From Tretioscincus oriximinensis (taxonomy: Eukaryota; Chordata; Lepidosauria; Squamata; Gymnophthalmidae): a DNA stretch of 64,000 bases. The translations under genes were made by a program, and so were the position numbers. Positions 1 to 10,933 of this stretch are shown piece by piece (position 1 is the stretch's first letter; each line of letters starts with the position of its first letter). The notes beneath the pieces were generated by a model. It saw only the letters and a list, made by a program, of their open reading frames with translations, was not told where the DNA came from and did not search any database. The DNA is taken from assembly GCA_022410635.1 (NCBI GenBank), contig JAJVDF010000216.1, forward strand, positions 477,659 through 541,658. The letters are read 5' to 3'.

Positions 1-183
1 ATATGCTCGGGAGAGGATGGGGTTGGCCACGAGAGGACNGAGGTTCTCCGGAACAATGCCTTAATATCCCAACAATAGTTTAATCCAGGAAAATTGGCGT
101 TTATTGCGGGATGACTGCTGAAAAATGCTTAACCCGTGTGCAGGACTCGTCGTCATCTCGTTCCGATCGAGGTAGAAATATGT

Positions 184-380
184 TGTGTGGAATTAGATCC
201 AGAATATTTAGCAAGGGAGTCTCCTAGCACCTTGGGAACTAACAAAACAAGGGGGGCAGCATGAGCTTTCTCAGACAAATGTACTTCAAAAGCTAAGTAT
301 GCATCATAATGAAGATTAGTATTTGAAGAAATAGCCTTGTCTAGGGAAACTCATGCTGCCTATCTGTTCTGTTCTGTTCT
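184..380. repeat. Foldback MITE family A, copy 1
   Basis: The left arm reads ...ttagcaagggagtctcctagc... and the right arm is its inverted counterpart, with GAAGAAATAGCCTTGTCTAGG and CATGCTGCC. The copy ends in a short TGTTC microsatellite. The same arms recur about 20 times in the window. The consensus arm runs from TTTCAGAGAAATAGCC to the core GTAGACAAGTCTACTTCTTC. Confidence 0.7.
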
Positions 381-1790
381 TCTTTATTATATTTTATTGA
401 GAATAAATACATAGAAAAGACGTAGTGTGTGTGTATGTGCATAATCAAACAAAAACTATAAGAGACGATTGTCCTATGTAGTATCTACAGAGTATGTAAT
501 CAAATAATTAGAACTGTTAGACATGTTCTAATTTTGAATAACTTCTCAATTATGCTATCTTACTCCCTCACTTTTACATTTATGCACAGGCAGCATAGAA
601 TATATTCATTTAAATTATCCATCAAAATATTTTTTTCCCCAGACATAGTCATATTCCTCCATAGTAGTTAGTTGTTAAATATTCTATAGGCTTCCATACA
701 TGCATTATGATTTTTATGTTCATTATTATTATATCCCTAAGTATTCTACACATTCAGTCATTATGCAAGGTGATCCAGGCATGACTTACGCATAAAAGCA
801 AAATGCTCAATTAACTTTCCCCAAGAGAAGTTGCTTTTTCAAGTGACTGAGCTTATCTGTCCTATCTATTAGGGCATTTTCATCTGATACTTATGTGGAA
901 TGGATGTTAGAACAAGTTTGTATGTAATATGTGCAAAGGGCGTCATGACCTTGACTGACTGGAACTTAAGCAAAAGAACCACCAACCTAAGCTTAATGTT
1001 TTATTTTATTTTAAAGAAAATAGGAATATTATTTTTCTCCTAGATTAACCCCAATAACTTTCAACAAATTTACACCTCCACAAAATAGAATTCTTTTCAT
1101 TATACATATCATATAGTACCAACCATTTCTTGAAATTATTGTTCCAAAAGTTACCACGTTCTCTTCGATTTTTTTATGATATTAATATTTTTAGGGAAAA
1201 ATAAATTTGGTTCTAAGCAATTAACATAGATTTCTATACATATTTACATTCATATATATATTTTTAAAAAATTATATGTTAACCTATTTAACCTATTTTA
1301 AATTATATGTTAAATAAATAAATTACAAATAGGAGAGGTGTTTCATTGTGTCTCCGTTTTATATCAATATTCATAAAGGATTGAGTAAGCAGTGATAAAA
1401 ATCTTAACATGTTTATTCCTTGTAATATTTATTTATTTATTTTAGCTTTTGAAAGCAATAGACAACATTAAAATATCAATATTTTTAATCCGAACTACTT
1501 TGATATGCTTTTTCTGCAGTTAATAAACCAGAAGTAAGGCAAACCATTTTTCGGCAGCTTATCTGATACATTTTTATTGCCTTCTATTTTTCTTTCCTAC
1601 TAACCTTGCTTGTATATTGTTCTCATTTAGAATTAATTCTTTTAATTATGAAATGCTTTTCTCCTGAAAGTCTAATTGAATTAAGGAAAAAGTGGCTTTG
1701 ATACAGTGTAGATCTGAATTAAAACAAAAGTTGAAAATTGTAGATTTCAAAGACATTGTAATGTTAATTTGGCCCCAATTTGACCCCAAG
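381..1790. other. AT-rich unannotated stretch
   Basis: This is long AT-rich sequence with short A/T homopolymers and ATTTATTT runs near 1420-1442. I see no sustained ORF, no repeat arm matching the other families, and no splice or promoter signal that I could defend. Confidence 0.5.
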
Positions 1791-2035
1791 GAGGATCTCT
1801 AACAGCTTAGAGACTATGAAGGAAAAGGTACATAGCAGGAGCTTTCATAGGCAGGTGAATCTGCAGAAGTGGACTTATCTTCAAAGCCTCATGCTACCTT
1901 TTCTTCTTTGTCCCTAAGGTGCTACAAGACTCCCTTGAATATTTCTCTGTCTCTTTTTCTGTCTGTTTATCCATCCATCCTTCCATCTAGACACCTGAAG
2001 TACACTTGTCTACAAAAGCTGATCTTACCTATATC
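1791..2035. repeat. Foldback MITE family A, copy 2, with internal microsatellite
   Basis: Left-arm sequence (CTTAGAGACTATGAAGG, GGAGCTTTCATAGGC) is followed by right-arm sequence (GTCCCTAAGGTGCTACAAGAC). A degenerate CTGT/ATCC microsatellite at about 1948-1988 precedes a second right arm starting ACTTGTCTACAAAAGC. A short ORF across it is not credible as a gene. Confidence 0.65.
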
Positions 2036-2735
2036 CTTCCATGAAGGACAATATTGGCGTTTTTGGACACCATGGGGAGCTCATCACAAACAAAAACTTT
2101 GCTACATCTTACTTTGGGGGGCGCCTTACATTTAGCAATTGAGCAAAACATCTACTATGTCTTATTTTCGGGAAAANGGGTATGTTAGTTTCTAAGGCAA
2201 ACAGAAACTGCAGCCAGACAACCTGGCTATTCNGTTGAATATTGGTGACAAATCATTTCAGCGTTCATTCCCACCATAACATTGCAAATTTTCTTCTTTT
2301 GCAGGTAAAAATTGTTGGTTTATTACAAATGCATATCATTCTGGTCAAAGGAGTTAAAAGCTAACTCAGTCAGGAGTTGAGTTGTTGAAATGCTATTGGT
2401 TAAAAAAGCCTCCAAATTTGTTACTCTGTATGCAGTATTGGGAGTCATATGAGAATCTCATATGTTTCATCAGAAATNTCACTGTTGCATGAGGTATGGA
2501 TTCTCGTGCACCATACACCAAAAATACAACCCTGATGACACTTGTTTATCAATTGTGCTGTTTACTACCCACGTAATCTTCTAAGGCAAGGGTAAAAAAA
2601 CAATTTCTGTGCAAAATTGTACACCTTTGTATTCACCAAGTCATCTATGAGCATATGAATATTTTAGATTGCATTGCTGTCGTTCTTCAAACTAAGTGCT
2701 GTTGTTATCTATGAAAATAATTATACAGTAAATTA

Positions 2736-3215
2736 GGATTACCAGACAAAATCCAGGGTGTGTGAAAAAGTGATACTTCCACCAGGTGCTATGGTAGGCT
2801 GATCAGATGACCCCTTTTCAGGGGGGGACCTGATTTTGGGGTGTCTACCCCGCCCTCCTGGGGGGGGGTGCCATTTTAATTTTTTTTTNAAAAAATAATC
2901 ACTTCACCACCACTAGGGGCTCTGGCAACTGGGGCCAGCTTGTGTGCCTCCCCTCAGAAAAAAAAATTAAAAATGCAAATTTCTGCTACACTCCAAAAAT
3001 TCTCACACAATTTAAAAAATTCTCACATGCTTCACAGATTTCTCACATGGGAATTTCGGGGGGAATGCACGTTGGTGGGTGATTTGCATATTCATGAATA
3101 TGCAAATTAGCATGAATATTAATTACCCCGTTTTGGACCTAGAAAATCCGGTCAGTCTATGTTATAAGCATTTGAAGCTGCATCTGATGAAACTGTTCTT
3201 CTATAACCTTACAAT
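2736..3215. repeat. Foldback MITE family C copy split by a family B element
   Basis: Family C sequence (ATTACCAGACAAAATCCAGG to ACCAGGTGCT) is interrupted at 2795 and resumes at 3160 (TTTGAAGCTGCATCTGATG, TTCTTCTATAACC). The resumed part is the inverted C arm, so the family B element at 2795-3159 inserted into an existing C copy at a TA dinucleotide. Confidence 0.6.
2795..3159. mobile_element. Family B DNA transposon remnant (long subtype)
   Basis: The ends are inverted: TAGGCTGATCAGATGACC on the left and CCGGTCAGTCTA on the right. TA at both borders suggests a Tc1/mariner-like TA target. It has no ORF. The interior holds homopolymers flanking an N and a perfect 26-bp palindrome at 3082-3107 in which ATTTGCAT and ATGCAAAT face each other. 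Confidence 0.7.
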
Positions 3216-3825
3216 AACTATATAATTTCAATAATTCTTTGATATTATGTTTAAGTAATACAATTACATTTAAAAATGCCTAGCAATTAGCTGAGGAGAA
3301 ATTTTGTTATCTTNCTTTTCCACATGTTCATAAATAGAACTTACGCGATAACTCTCATAGGTTGAACTCTAATTTAAATGATTTGCATTTGACCTTTAAG
3401 TACTATTAAAATGTTAAAACAATTTATGCTGTTAAAATGTATTGACCAAAATGCATGACAATCACCCTTATAGAATTTGAAGCTGTTTTGATGATCTTTA
3501 AAGATAGTGGATGGTATTTATGATAACAGCTCAAAGCACCTTTATATCACAGCTGTGGAGAGGTTTAATGTGGCAGCAACTGTCAGAACGGATCAATACA
3601 TGCTTTTCAGGCAGCTTTTGGTGCTGTAATCCAGTCCCTGTAAGAAGTGACCTCATGAACAGCCTAAGCTTCCCTGCTCTTGTTCTGTTTGATTAATTGA
3701 AGAATATCCAGACACACTAAAAAGACAAAGCAGGACAAAAGCTAATTACCAAAGGAAAACAATGGAGCAAAAGGATGCCTTCTATGTAGCAGAGGACACC
3801 CTCTTCCCTTTTATTTGATGTTAGA
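3216..3825. other. Unannotated AT-rich stretch
   Basis: Nothing recognisable was found. A 61-codon ORF at 3511-3696 has no familiar motif and looks like chance. Confidence 0.4.
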
Positions 3826-3939
3826 AGTAGGGTTACCAGATAAAATCCAGGATAGGGTATGATTACCATGTAAAATTCAGGATAGAATAATGTTACCTCC
3901 TCATAAAAAATAGGATGGAGTTGTGTTCCTAGTTCTACA
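3826..3939. repeat. Minisatellite derived from family C arm, left block
   Basis: About four imperfect 30-bp units of the form GGTTACCA...TAAAAT-CAGGATAGA. The array is cut at 3939 by the hAT-like insertion and continues after 4345. Confidence 0.65.
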
Positions 3940-4172
3940 CAGGGCTATTTTTTTTGTGCCGGAATGCGCCGAAACGCAGTACCGGCACCTTTTATTTTGG
4001 CGGTGGGGCCGGGGGCGACGTTAGCGGCGGGGGGTAGCGGCGGCGGTCACCGCTAACAACAACACCCGCCGCCGCTAACGCCCACCACCGCCACCGCTAA
4101 CGCTGCCCACCGCTGCCCACCGCCGCCACCGCCGCCGCCACCCCNAACGCTGCCCCTGCCACCGCTAACGCC

Positions 4173-4265
<93 letters not shown>

Positions 4266-4344
4266 CCACCGCCGCTGCTAATGCCCCCCCCCCCCCCCCG
4301 CCGGCATAAGTACCGTCACCTTTTTTTCTAGAAAAAAAGCACTG
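3940..4344. mobile_element. Non-autonomous hAT-like element (MITE)
   Basis: The element is flanked by a perfect 8-bp direct repeat GTTCTACA at 3932-3939 and 4345-4352, the target-duplication length of hAT transposons. The left end CAGGGCTATTTTTTTT and the right end (reverse complement CAGTGCTTTTTTTC) form short TIRs of hAT type. The interior is an extreme GC-rich array, not coding sequence. It interrupts the family C minisatellite. Confidence 0.8.
4016..4300. repeat. GCC/GTTAGCGG-rich array with 90-base poly-C tract
   Basis: Degenerate units of CCGCCACCGCTAACG type surround an uninterrupted C run at 4175-4264, with a further C run near 4281-4299. The run length is probably only approximate because long homopolymers assemble poorly. 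On one strand such DNA can form i-motifs, and on the other G-quadruplexes. Confidence 0.85.
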
Positions 4345-4632
4345 GTTCTACATAAAAAAAATAAGATAGAATAGGGTTGCCACATAAAAACTGGGATAGA
4401 GTAGGGTTATTAACATATAAAGACTGGGACAGAGTAGGGTTACCACATGAAAACTGGGATAGGAAAGGGTTGCCACAGAAAAATCGAGATAGAGTACGGT
4501 TACCATATGAAATCTGGAAAAGAATAGTCTTAGTATATAAAACTGGGATAGAATAGTGTTACCACCCAACCCCCACCCCCCCCAGGCTATAGTAGATTGA
4601 CCACATAAAAACTGGGATAGCAGTTCGCAACT
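4345..4632. repeat. 30-bp minisatellite derived from family C arm, right block
   Basis: At least eight imperfect units of about 30 bp repeat the pattern CCACATAAAAACTGGGATAGAGTAGGGTT. The last unit runs directly into a family C body (CTTTAATGGCTGTAGAAGAG), so the array looks like amplification of that element's end. Confidence 0.8.
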
Positions 4633-4702
4633 TTAATGGCTGTAGAAGAGAGGAATTTTCACCAGGTGCAGCTTCTAATGNTTGCAGCACCTGGGGGGGG
4701 GA
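4605..4702. repeat. Foldback MITE family C body
   Basis: CATAAAAACTGGGATAGC, CTTTAATGGCTGTAGAAGAG and CACCAGGTGCAGCTTCTAATG match the other C copies. The copy is followed by a G run and GAC microsatellite at about 4692-4716. Confidence 0.65.
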
Positions 4703-4739
4703 CGACGACGACGACAGAATCACACCCACTCTGAGGTGT

Positions 4740-4862
4740 ATCACACATCTTCCACAGCCTCTAAAGAAAATGACTTGTCAATGAAAATGCCTGCTGCCAC
4801 CTTTTTCTCCTTATTTTCTAAGGTGCTACGATACTCCCTTGCTAGATATTCTGGACCCAACT
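4740..4862. repeat. Foldback MITE family A, copy 3
   Basis: The right arm is recognisable: ATGACTTGTCAATGAAAATG, then CTAAGGTGCTACGATACTCC and TTGCTAGATATTCTGGACCC. Confidence 0.6.
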
Positions 4863-5202
4863 AACAAATATAGGCCCTAGTCTAGCCCAAATTTTAATCC
4901 AGCTTCAGTTCACTTTCACTTTGGAAGAACCCAGCAATGCCGAAAGAAAACATATTGTCAGTCCATTGTTTTGCGCCTGGCTCTCTGAAAATGGACTCAA
5001 ACTAGATTAAAGCAAGTGTGACCAGAGCCATACATGGTACTGCTTTCTTAAANAGCAAAAACAAATCCATAATTTGGTGCGATTGTAGGTAGATAATTAT
5101 GTTCACTAATGTTCGCCCAATTACTTCATTTGCCTTTTACATTCTCGTGCACATTAAAACCCTTGTTGTAAAACACCCCATCTTTCAAGTCCTTCCTCTA
5201 GG

Positions 5203-5320
5203 GTTACTACATAAAAATAGGATACAACTTTCTCCTTTAATGGGAATGAAAAGAATATTTCCCTCCTGCTGAAAAATTCTCTCTTCTATGGCCATTAAGG
5301 AAGATTTGAAAGAGAAGCAG
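5203..5320. repeat. Foldback MITE family C copy
   Basis: GGGTTACTACATAAAAATAGG is followed by the inverted arm CTCTCTTCTATGGCCATTAA. The two arms are diverged. Confidence 0.55.
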
Positions 5321-5635
5321 CAGAATTGGAATATATCCACAAATTCTAGACCATTGACAAGGGGTTGAATAGACAATACTACCACACCAGTTAACATCTC
5401 TCACTTTTGAGGGCACTCTTGGACTGTTCTCACCACTTCACTTTATACATTTGATTGCAATACTTCATCTATTTGCACTTCGTTCCACCTGGCACTTCCC
5501 TCCAGTTAAAAGGATTGCCTATTGTACTTGAGCTATACTTGATCTGAGTAACTACCCACACCCATACCCACATTTACATTTCTGCTGTTATTTCCAGTTT
5601 GCTCTATGATGTCTTTAAGCGGTTGTTCCCTGGCA

Positions 5636-5732
5636 TGTGAAGAAATAGACTTACCTACGAAACCTCATGCTGCCTACCTTTTTCTTGTTAGCCTCTAAGG
5701 TGCTACGAAACCCTTTGCTAGATTTCATGGCC
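5636..5732. repeat. Foldback MITE family A, copy 4 (right arm)
   Basis: GAAGAAATAGACTTACCTACG, CATGCTGCCTACC and CTCTAAGGTGCTACGAAACC are the standard right-arm segments. Confidence 0.65.
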
Positions 5733-6392
5733 ATTATGGTTGCAAACTCACATCCCAGTTTTTATATCATAAGCCTATCCTCCAATATACCTTGCTATTT
5801 CAAGCTCAGAATGGTCTCCTCTCCTTTCTCCAACAGAAACCCCTAGCATGAACCGTTATATCACTCCAGCATTTATAGCTGAGAGCAGCCAAATAGAAGA
5901 TGCTTGCTCTTCAACAACTAGCTAAGTAATGACACAAAATCTGGGCAGAGTCAATTGTTGTATTACGCTTTAAGGCAGGAGGGTGCAAGCATGCGTAGAA
6001 TATGCAGCTGATCGTTCCCATGACAGACAACTGGCTAGGGATTGGTGAAGAAGAAGCTGTGCCAATTGCTGTCTTTCTGCCCTCACCGGGATTATCACAT
6101 TATTTTATGTGATCCAGGCAATGAGGCGTGTTAGCAACCGTGTATGTAGATAACCTCTTAGCAAGCGTATTGCTTTTGGTGAGAACAGCTTCTGATAATT
6201 TGGTGTATCGATGTTGGATTTTATACAGCCTATTTTATGAACTCTAAAATTTTAGCACCAAATCTGATGTGCTGGGGAAGGGGCCGATCGTTGGATTTTA
6301 AGATTAGTCTCAGTTTGCTTTCTTTTTAGAGAAATTATTGAAATTCATATAAGTGTTAGTCTGGATCGGAATTTCTAGCAAGGGGGTCTGGA
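5733..6392. other. Unannotated stretch
   Basis: No repeat arm, ORF or RNA structure recognised. Confidence 0.4.
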
Positions 6393-6562
6393 ATATGGTT
6401 ACCAGAGAAAATCTGAGATGGCTATAGAAGAGGAGACGCTTCAGATGGTGCAGCTTTTAATGTCTGCTGCCATTGTGTGCAAAGATATGTATGTAAGAAT
6501 TTTTCACACCCATTATTGGTGCAAAGTTCTATCCTTGGTTTTGTCTGGCAACCCTAGTCTTA
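6393..6562. repeat. Foldback MITE family C, both arms
   Basis: The left arm GGTTACCAGAGAAAATCTGAG and right arm GCAAAGTTCTATCCTTGG ... TCTGGCAACCCTAG are inverted relative to each other around about 110 bp. This is the clearest palindromic copy of the family. Confidence 0.7.
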
Positions 6563-6569
6563 TAGCACA

Positions 6570-6712
6570 TAAAGTGCTGTTCCAACACATACCTTTAATT
6601 CATCTTCAGTCCTGAAGAACTGAACTAAAGCGGGGGAAGGGAGACCTTGCTTTAGTCCAGTTCTTCAATATTAAAGATGGATTAAATATATGTGTCAGAA
6701 TACAGCCTTAAA
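6570..6712. repeat. Foldback MITE family G
   Basis: The left arm GTGCTGTTCCAACACATACC ... CAGTCCTGAAGAACTGAAC is the inverse of the right arm CTTTAGTCCAGTTCTTC ... ATGTGTCAGAATACAGCC, with a short G-rich loop. Single arms recur at 17163-17208 and 18283-18375. Confidence 0.7.
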
Positions 6713-7964
6713 AACTATCCAGAATATAGTTGGTAGCATGAGCTTATGTAGGCTTCATTACATGTTTTATTCTGGAATGTCCAACCGAATGTAGCAGAAT
6801 AACTAAGCAATGCCTTAAACTCCAGACAATACTCGTTTATTCAGTATAGTTTGATATTTCAGAACAAAGCAGGCAAGACAAGATTTTGACACTACTGGCC
6901 TGGGTGGTGGTCTCCAGATGTTGCTATGTTGGAGGGGATGGGGATGGCCTTTAGTAGTTTTGGAGGTAGAGGGAGATTACAAAAGGCCTGTGCATTGTAA
7001 ACTGATGCCCCATTGCTGGACATAGATGGGATGAGAAGGAACCTGAATATCCTACCACTGTGATCCCAGATCCTGTGATCCACCCTCCCAACTCACCTTC
7101 TGGAATCCAGGTGGCAAAGGGTTTGGGCTTCTTCTTGCCTCACCAATGCCTGGCAGTTGCTGCGGTGATGCAAGCCTTGCACAGGCTCCCTCTCCTTCAC
7201 AACTACTGAGGAGCAGCCCCCCAAATGGCAGCAATGGAGTAGAGAGCCCTGGCACTCAGTGGGTGCCTTTTACCTGGCTAGTGGTGCTGAGACCATACCA
7301 AAATATACCAAGAAAAATGTTGGTAGCATGAGCTTTCATAGACTAAGGCTGAACTTAGACATGGCTTACTTATTCACACTATGGTAACATATTTCTGAAT
7401 AAAGCACTCTTTGGACTGCTTTATTCCAGAATATCCTACTAGAACCTGTTCTAGTACTTCCCCCATCTTTAAACATTATTTCATTTTACATCTTCCAGGC
7501 TAGTCACATTGGGATTATTAGAAAATTAAACACCCACTTATGATTCCAGCAGAACAAGTGTCCCAATTTTCAACTGTGCTGAACAATTGCACTTATTCTC
7601 AAAAGAAGGGGAAAAAGATTGCAAAGTGATATTCCCATTGGAAAGGTTATCTTGACACAAAGGTAGTCACCATTTATTATACACTACTTTTGCTGTAATT
7701 TCTGTGAAGTGTGGCTGATCCTCTTCGATGTATGTGTCACTGTCAAGTTAATTTTTCTCCTTCGAGAGCTATTAAATACATACGCTTACCTACCTGAATA
7801 GCACTTACACTTCTACAGGATGACAAAGATGTTACATTTCAGGTGAGAGACGCAGCAACTGAGTAACATAGAAGGTAAGTTTTTGCTGTCTGATGTTAAG
7901 ATAAGTGGTCAGATGGAAATTGAATATCTTTTTGGATATATGGAATCCGAAAGCAAGGGGAATA
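6713..7964. other. Unannotated stretch
   Basis: A more GC-rich part at about 7080-7270 contains overlapping short ORFs on both strands without recognisable motifs. The rest is AT-rich, and I see no gene. Confidence 0.4.
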
Positions 7965-8049
7965 AAGGAAGAGAAAGAAGAGGAGGAAAAGAAGAAAAAA
8001 AGAAGAAAGAGGAGGAGAGTTGGTAGGTTTTTATACCCCACTTTTCTCA
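7965..8049 (-). repeat. tRNA-derived SINE, 3' end only, with GA-rich tract
   Basis: The GAA/GGA-rich run (7968-8016) is followed by TTTTTATACCCCACTTTTCTC, the reverse complement of the SINE 3' tail. It stops where a second, fuller copy begins, so two copies sit head to tail. Confidence 0.6.
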
Positions 8050-8320
8050 AGAAGAAGGACTGGGTTTTATACCACATTTTTCTCACCCTAAAGGACTCAA
8101 AGCGGCTTACAAGGGTATTTTTTGCCCAAAGGCTGACATTCTATCTTCCCCACCAGGTTGTGGTGGTTCCCATTTACCTACTTGCAGTCAGTTGCAATTT
8201 CTTGCAATTCTTGCTTTTGAATAGCTGGCTTGACTAGAGCTACAGGCTAGTAGAAGCTGCTCACCCCTCCCCCGTCTGACACAGGGCTGAGAGACTGTCT
8301 CCTTAGCAACTGAGTCATTC
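8050..8320 (-). repeat. tRNA-derived SINE, near full length
   Basis: The reverse-complement order is the 3' tail (AAGGACTGGGTTTTATACC), a body (CTCAAAGCGGCTTACAAGGG, ACCAGGTTGTGGTGGTTCCC, GGCTTGACTAGAGCTACAGG) and a tRNA-like head ending CCTTAGCAACTGAGTC. The copy at 10934 shows the head in sense. Confidence 0.75.
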
Positions 8321-8559
8321 GTGCCTCAACCTAAAGGGATATAAATAGATGAGGCTGAGAAAGCTCAAAAGAATTGTGAGCAGCCCAAGGTCACCCAACT
8401 AGTTTTATGGAGAATTATAAACTAAAACTGAGAGTCTACCAAATAAGAGTCTGATACTCTAACCACAGGGGCTCTCTAATTATTCTGTAACTAACTTGAG
8501 CTGTCTAAATTATGCTGTCTGAATTAAAAGGCCTGGGACTTTGTCCATTCTGGACCAAC

Positions 8560-9161
8560 ACTGACTACATTATGGATGCAAAAGAGAAGACTGAAGGGAG
8601 ACCTGATAGTTGCCTTCAAATATCTGAAGGGTTGTCACAGACCAGGGGGATCAGCTTTGTTCTCATTGACACATGGAAGGACTAGAAGCAAAGAGATGGA
8701 ATTGCAAGGGAGGAGATACTGGTTAGGTATCAGAAAAGCTTTCTGACAGAGAGGGTGATCAACCAGTGGAGATGATGTGTTCTCCTTTGCAGGAAGATTT
8801 CAGAGGCTGGAAATTCATCTGTCTCGGATGGTTTAGTGAATTCTGCATTGAGGAGGTAGCAATGATGTACCTAGACTCTCGGGGGCCACAGTGTGTATAA
8901 ATGAAGTTGGGACCCCTTTACCCCCCCCACCCCAGCCTGCACAGGCAGGTGGATATCGCAGTGGTGGTGGCTGTAAAGCATGACTGCGCATGTGCAGATT
9001 TTTTTTTAAAAAAGTTTTATTTTCACAAATTGCCCCCCTCACCCCTGGGGTCCTGGGGCAGTGCCCTGGTTGCCACATTGTAGCTATGCTAATGAAAGGT
9101 GGTCAAATCAAGTGACGCTGGAAGTCTCTTTCAACACTATGCTTCTGTGATTCTATGATAA
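8560..9161 (+). mobile_element. CR1-type LINE 3' end, interrupted
   Basis: Typical CR1 3'-terminal text is visible: GGGAGACCTGATAGTTGCC, TCAAATATCTGAAGGG and GGAAGGACTAGAAGCAAAG. It ends with the diagnostic TTCTGTGATTCTATGAT at 9146-9162. Between about 8852 and 9088 the CR1 text is broken by unrelated GC-richer sequence. Confidence 0.75.
8852..9088. other. Putative insertion inside the CR1 3' end
   Basis: The CR1 text stops after GCATTGAGG and resumes at GGTGGTCAAATCAAG. The intervening segment begins TAGCAATGATGTAC and ends GTAGCTATGCTA, weakly inverted ends. It contains C runs and an A/T run, with no coding capacity. It may be a MITE, and the borders are uncertain by about 10 bp. Confidence 0.4.
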
Positions 9162-9266
9162 ATGTGGATTCAGGTTCAATCACTCAAATGTCACGTCTGG
9201 AACTTAAGCAAAGTAGCCAATGAATTCATCTTTTGCTTTTCTAATAATTNTAATATTTCTGAGAAA

Positions 9267-9342
9267 TATATACTGCTCAAAACAATTAAGGGAACACTTT
9301 AACATAACAGTGTATGTTAATTATTTTGAGCAGTATATATAT
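9267..9342. mobile_element. Tc1/mariner TIR-TIR remnant
   Basis: TATATACTGCTCAAAACAAT (left) and ATTATTTTGAGCAGTATATA (right) are inverted repeats only about 30 bp apart. The terminus ACTGCTCAAAA...AAGGGAACACTT matches the end I know from a widespread Tc1-like family. Essentially the whole interior has been deleted. Confidence 0.75.
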
Positions 9343-10319
9343 AATGCCTCTTTGAATTTTCTGATACATCGTTTTAGCAGTCCTCAAATGTGCAGTGGCA
9401 GATGCCAGTGACAAGTAAGATCATCATATTTTCCTTGCACTGTTACTGCGGTCTTGTGGGCAACAGAGTGATCAAAACATAATCAATTGATCATATGATT
9501 ATCATTTCTAGCACATCAAAGGCTTACATCTGGACATACCTAAAGTCTGAAAAGACCCTGAATTACTGATTTCTATGACCTCCTTCACATGATGAATAAA
9601 ACCCAAAATTTAAAATCTATCGTGGATTTCACCCCTTCATGCCTACCTGAAAAAATAACAAGTGGAGCTGGTGAGAGGATGTAAAGAAGACAATACCACA
9701 CGTATCAGCCAACTATGATTCTGCATCATCTCGCGGTATCTGAATTCATGTGATGGCATGGCACACACCAGGTTTCACAATGGAAGAAGAGGCATTTCGT
9801 GCTGATTCCTGAAAAGATTAGCATTTACAAATTCCAGAGCAAGAGAGCTTTTTCCCAGATGTTTCCTGGAAACATAACAGAATCTCTATTGCCATGTGGA
9901 ACAGAGTCATTATGAAGCTACTACCTTTGCAGTAGAAAAACCTCACGTACACATGCCCCTATATTACCTTTCTCTCCTATCTCTGTTTCCTGATTTGTGT
10001 TTTTCTTACTGGTTCGCCTGTTACTCCTCGTCACTCTGGCCCTAAACCACCATGTAGTATGAAAGTAATGGAGCAGAAAATCTGAGGAATTTTGAGGCTT
10101 ATTAATTCTGATGCATAAAGATACTGAAGTTTAAGAACCATTAAATGTAAGCATTCCTTTATGCAACATTGTGGATTCATTCAAGTCAGATTTAAAAGGA
10201 CCCGCTCTTAGAATCCATCTCACAAGAATGTGCAAGTGTTTTGCAGATTCATGATCCCTGTGATGAGCATTCCAAACTCCACCCAAGTCTACGTACAGGT
10301 ATGGAGCCCACAGACTTTG
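9343..10319. other. Unannotated stretch
   Basis: This stretch looks unique, with no repeat arms or credible ORF recognised. Confidence 0.4.
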
Positions 10320-10562
10320 AATGTTTCAAAGAAATAGCCTGTGCTAATCTGGGTCCTCAATATCTAGCAAACGGGTCTCCTAGCACCTTTGACACTAACA
10401 AGAAAAAGAAGAAAACGTTTTTGTAGATAACCTATGGTTGGATGGACAGGCAGACAGACAGATATTCTAGGAAAGGGATCATATAGTATCTTAGACTAAC
10501 AAGAAAAAGGCAGGCAGCATGAAGTTTTGTAGATAAAGTTATTTCTTTAGATGCAAGGGAAC
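10320..10562. repeat. Foldback MITE family A, copy 5, two left arms around a microsatellite
   Basis: A first left arm (GAAATAGCCTGTGCTAATCTG, TCTAGCAAACGGGTCTCC) is followed by GGCAGACAGACAGATATTC. A second left arm (TCTTAGACTAACAAGAAAAAG, GGCAGCATGAAGTTTTGTAG) comes next. The two arms lie in direct orientation. Confidence 0.65.
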
Positions 10563-10605
10563 AATTATTTATGGAAAGACTTGTTTGTCTATTACAAAGG
10601 TCTGA

Positions 10606-10715
10606 GAAGGAGGAGAAGAAGAACTGGGTTTTTATACCCCGCTTTTCTCACCTGAAGGGACTCAAAGCGGCTTACAAAAGTATTTTAGCCCAAAGGCTTA
10701 CATTCTGAATGTTGC
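10606..10715 (-). repeat. tRNA-derived SINE, 3' part
   Basis: AGAAGAAGAACTGGGTTTTT, TACCCCGCTTTTCTCACC and CTCAAAGCGGCTTACAAAAG match the SINE tail and body. The copy then breaks off, so the tRNA-like head is missing. Confidence 0.75.
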
Positions 10716-10933
10716 AAAGCTGGTAGGGATCTTTTCTTCACCATTACTTCTTTTTCAGCAGGGAAAATCGGTGATGAATTGTGCTGCTCCAGGGCCAGGA
10801 CAGGATTATGAGGTAAGGCTGGTCTAAGGAGCTTTTGCAGATGATGTCTACAGAGGCTGCATAGAAATACTAACCAAACAAAATGCTATACCAGCAATTG
10901 CTAGCATTATCATAATTGTTTGAGTATAGTTGA

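Noticed and set aside
3082..3107. Palindrome as a host enhancer core
   Set aside because: The same block occurs in other family B copies, so it belongs to the transposon. Any host role would be secondary.
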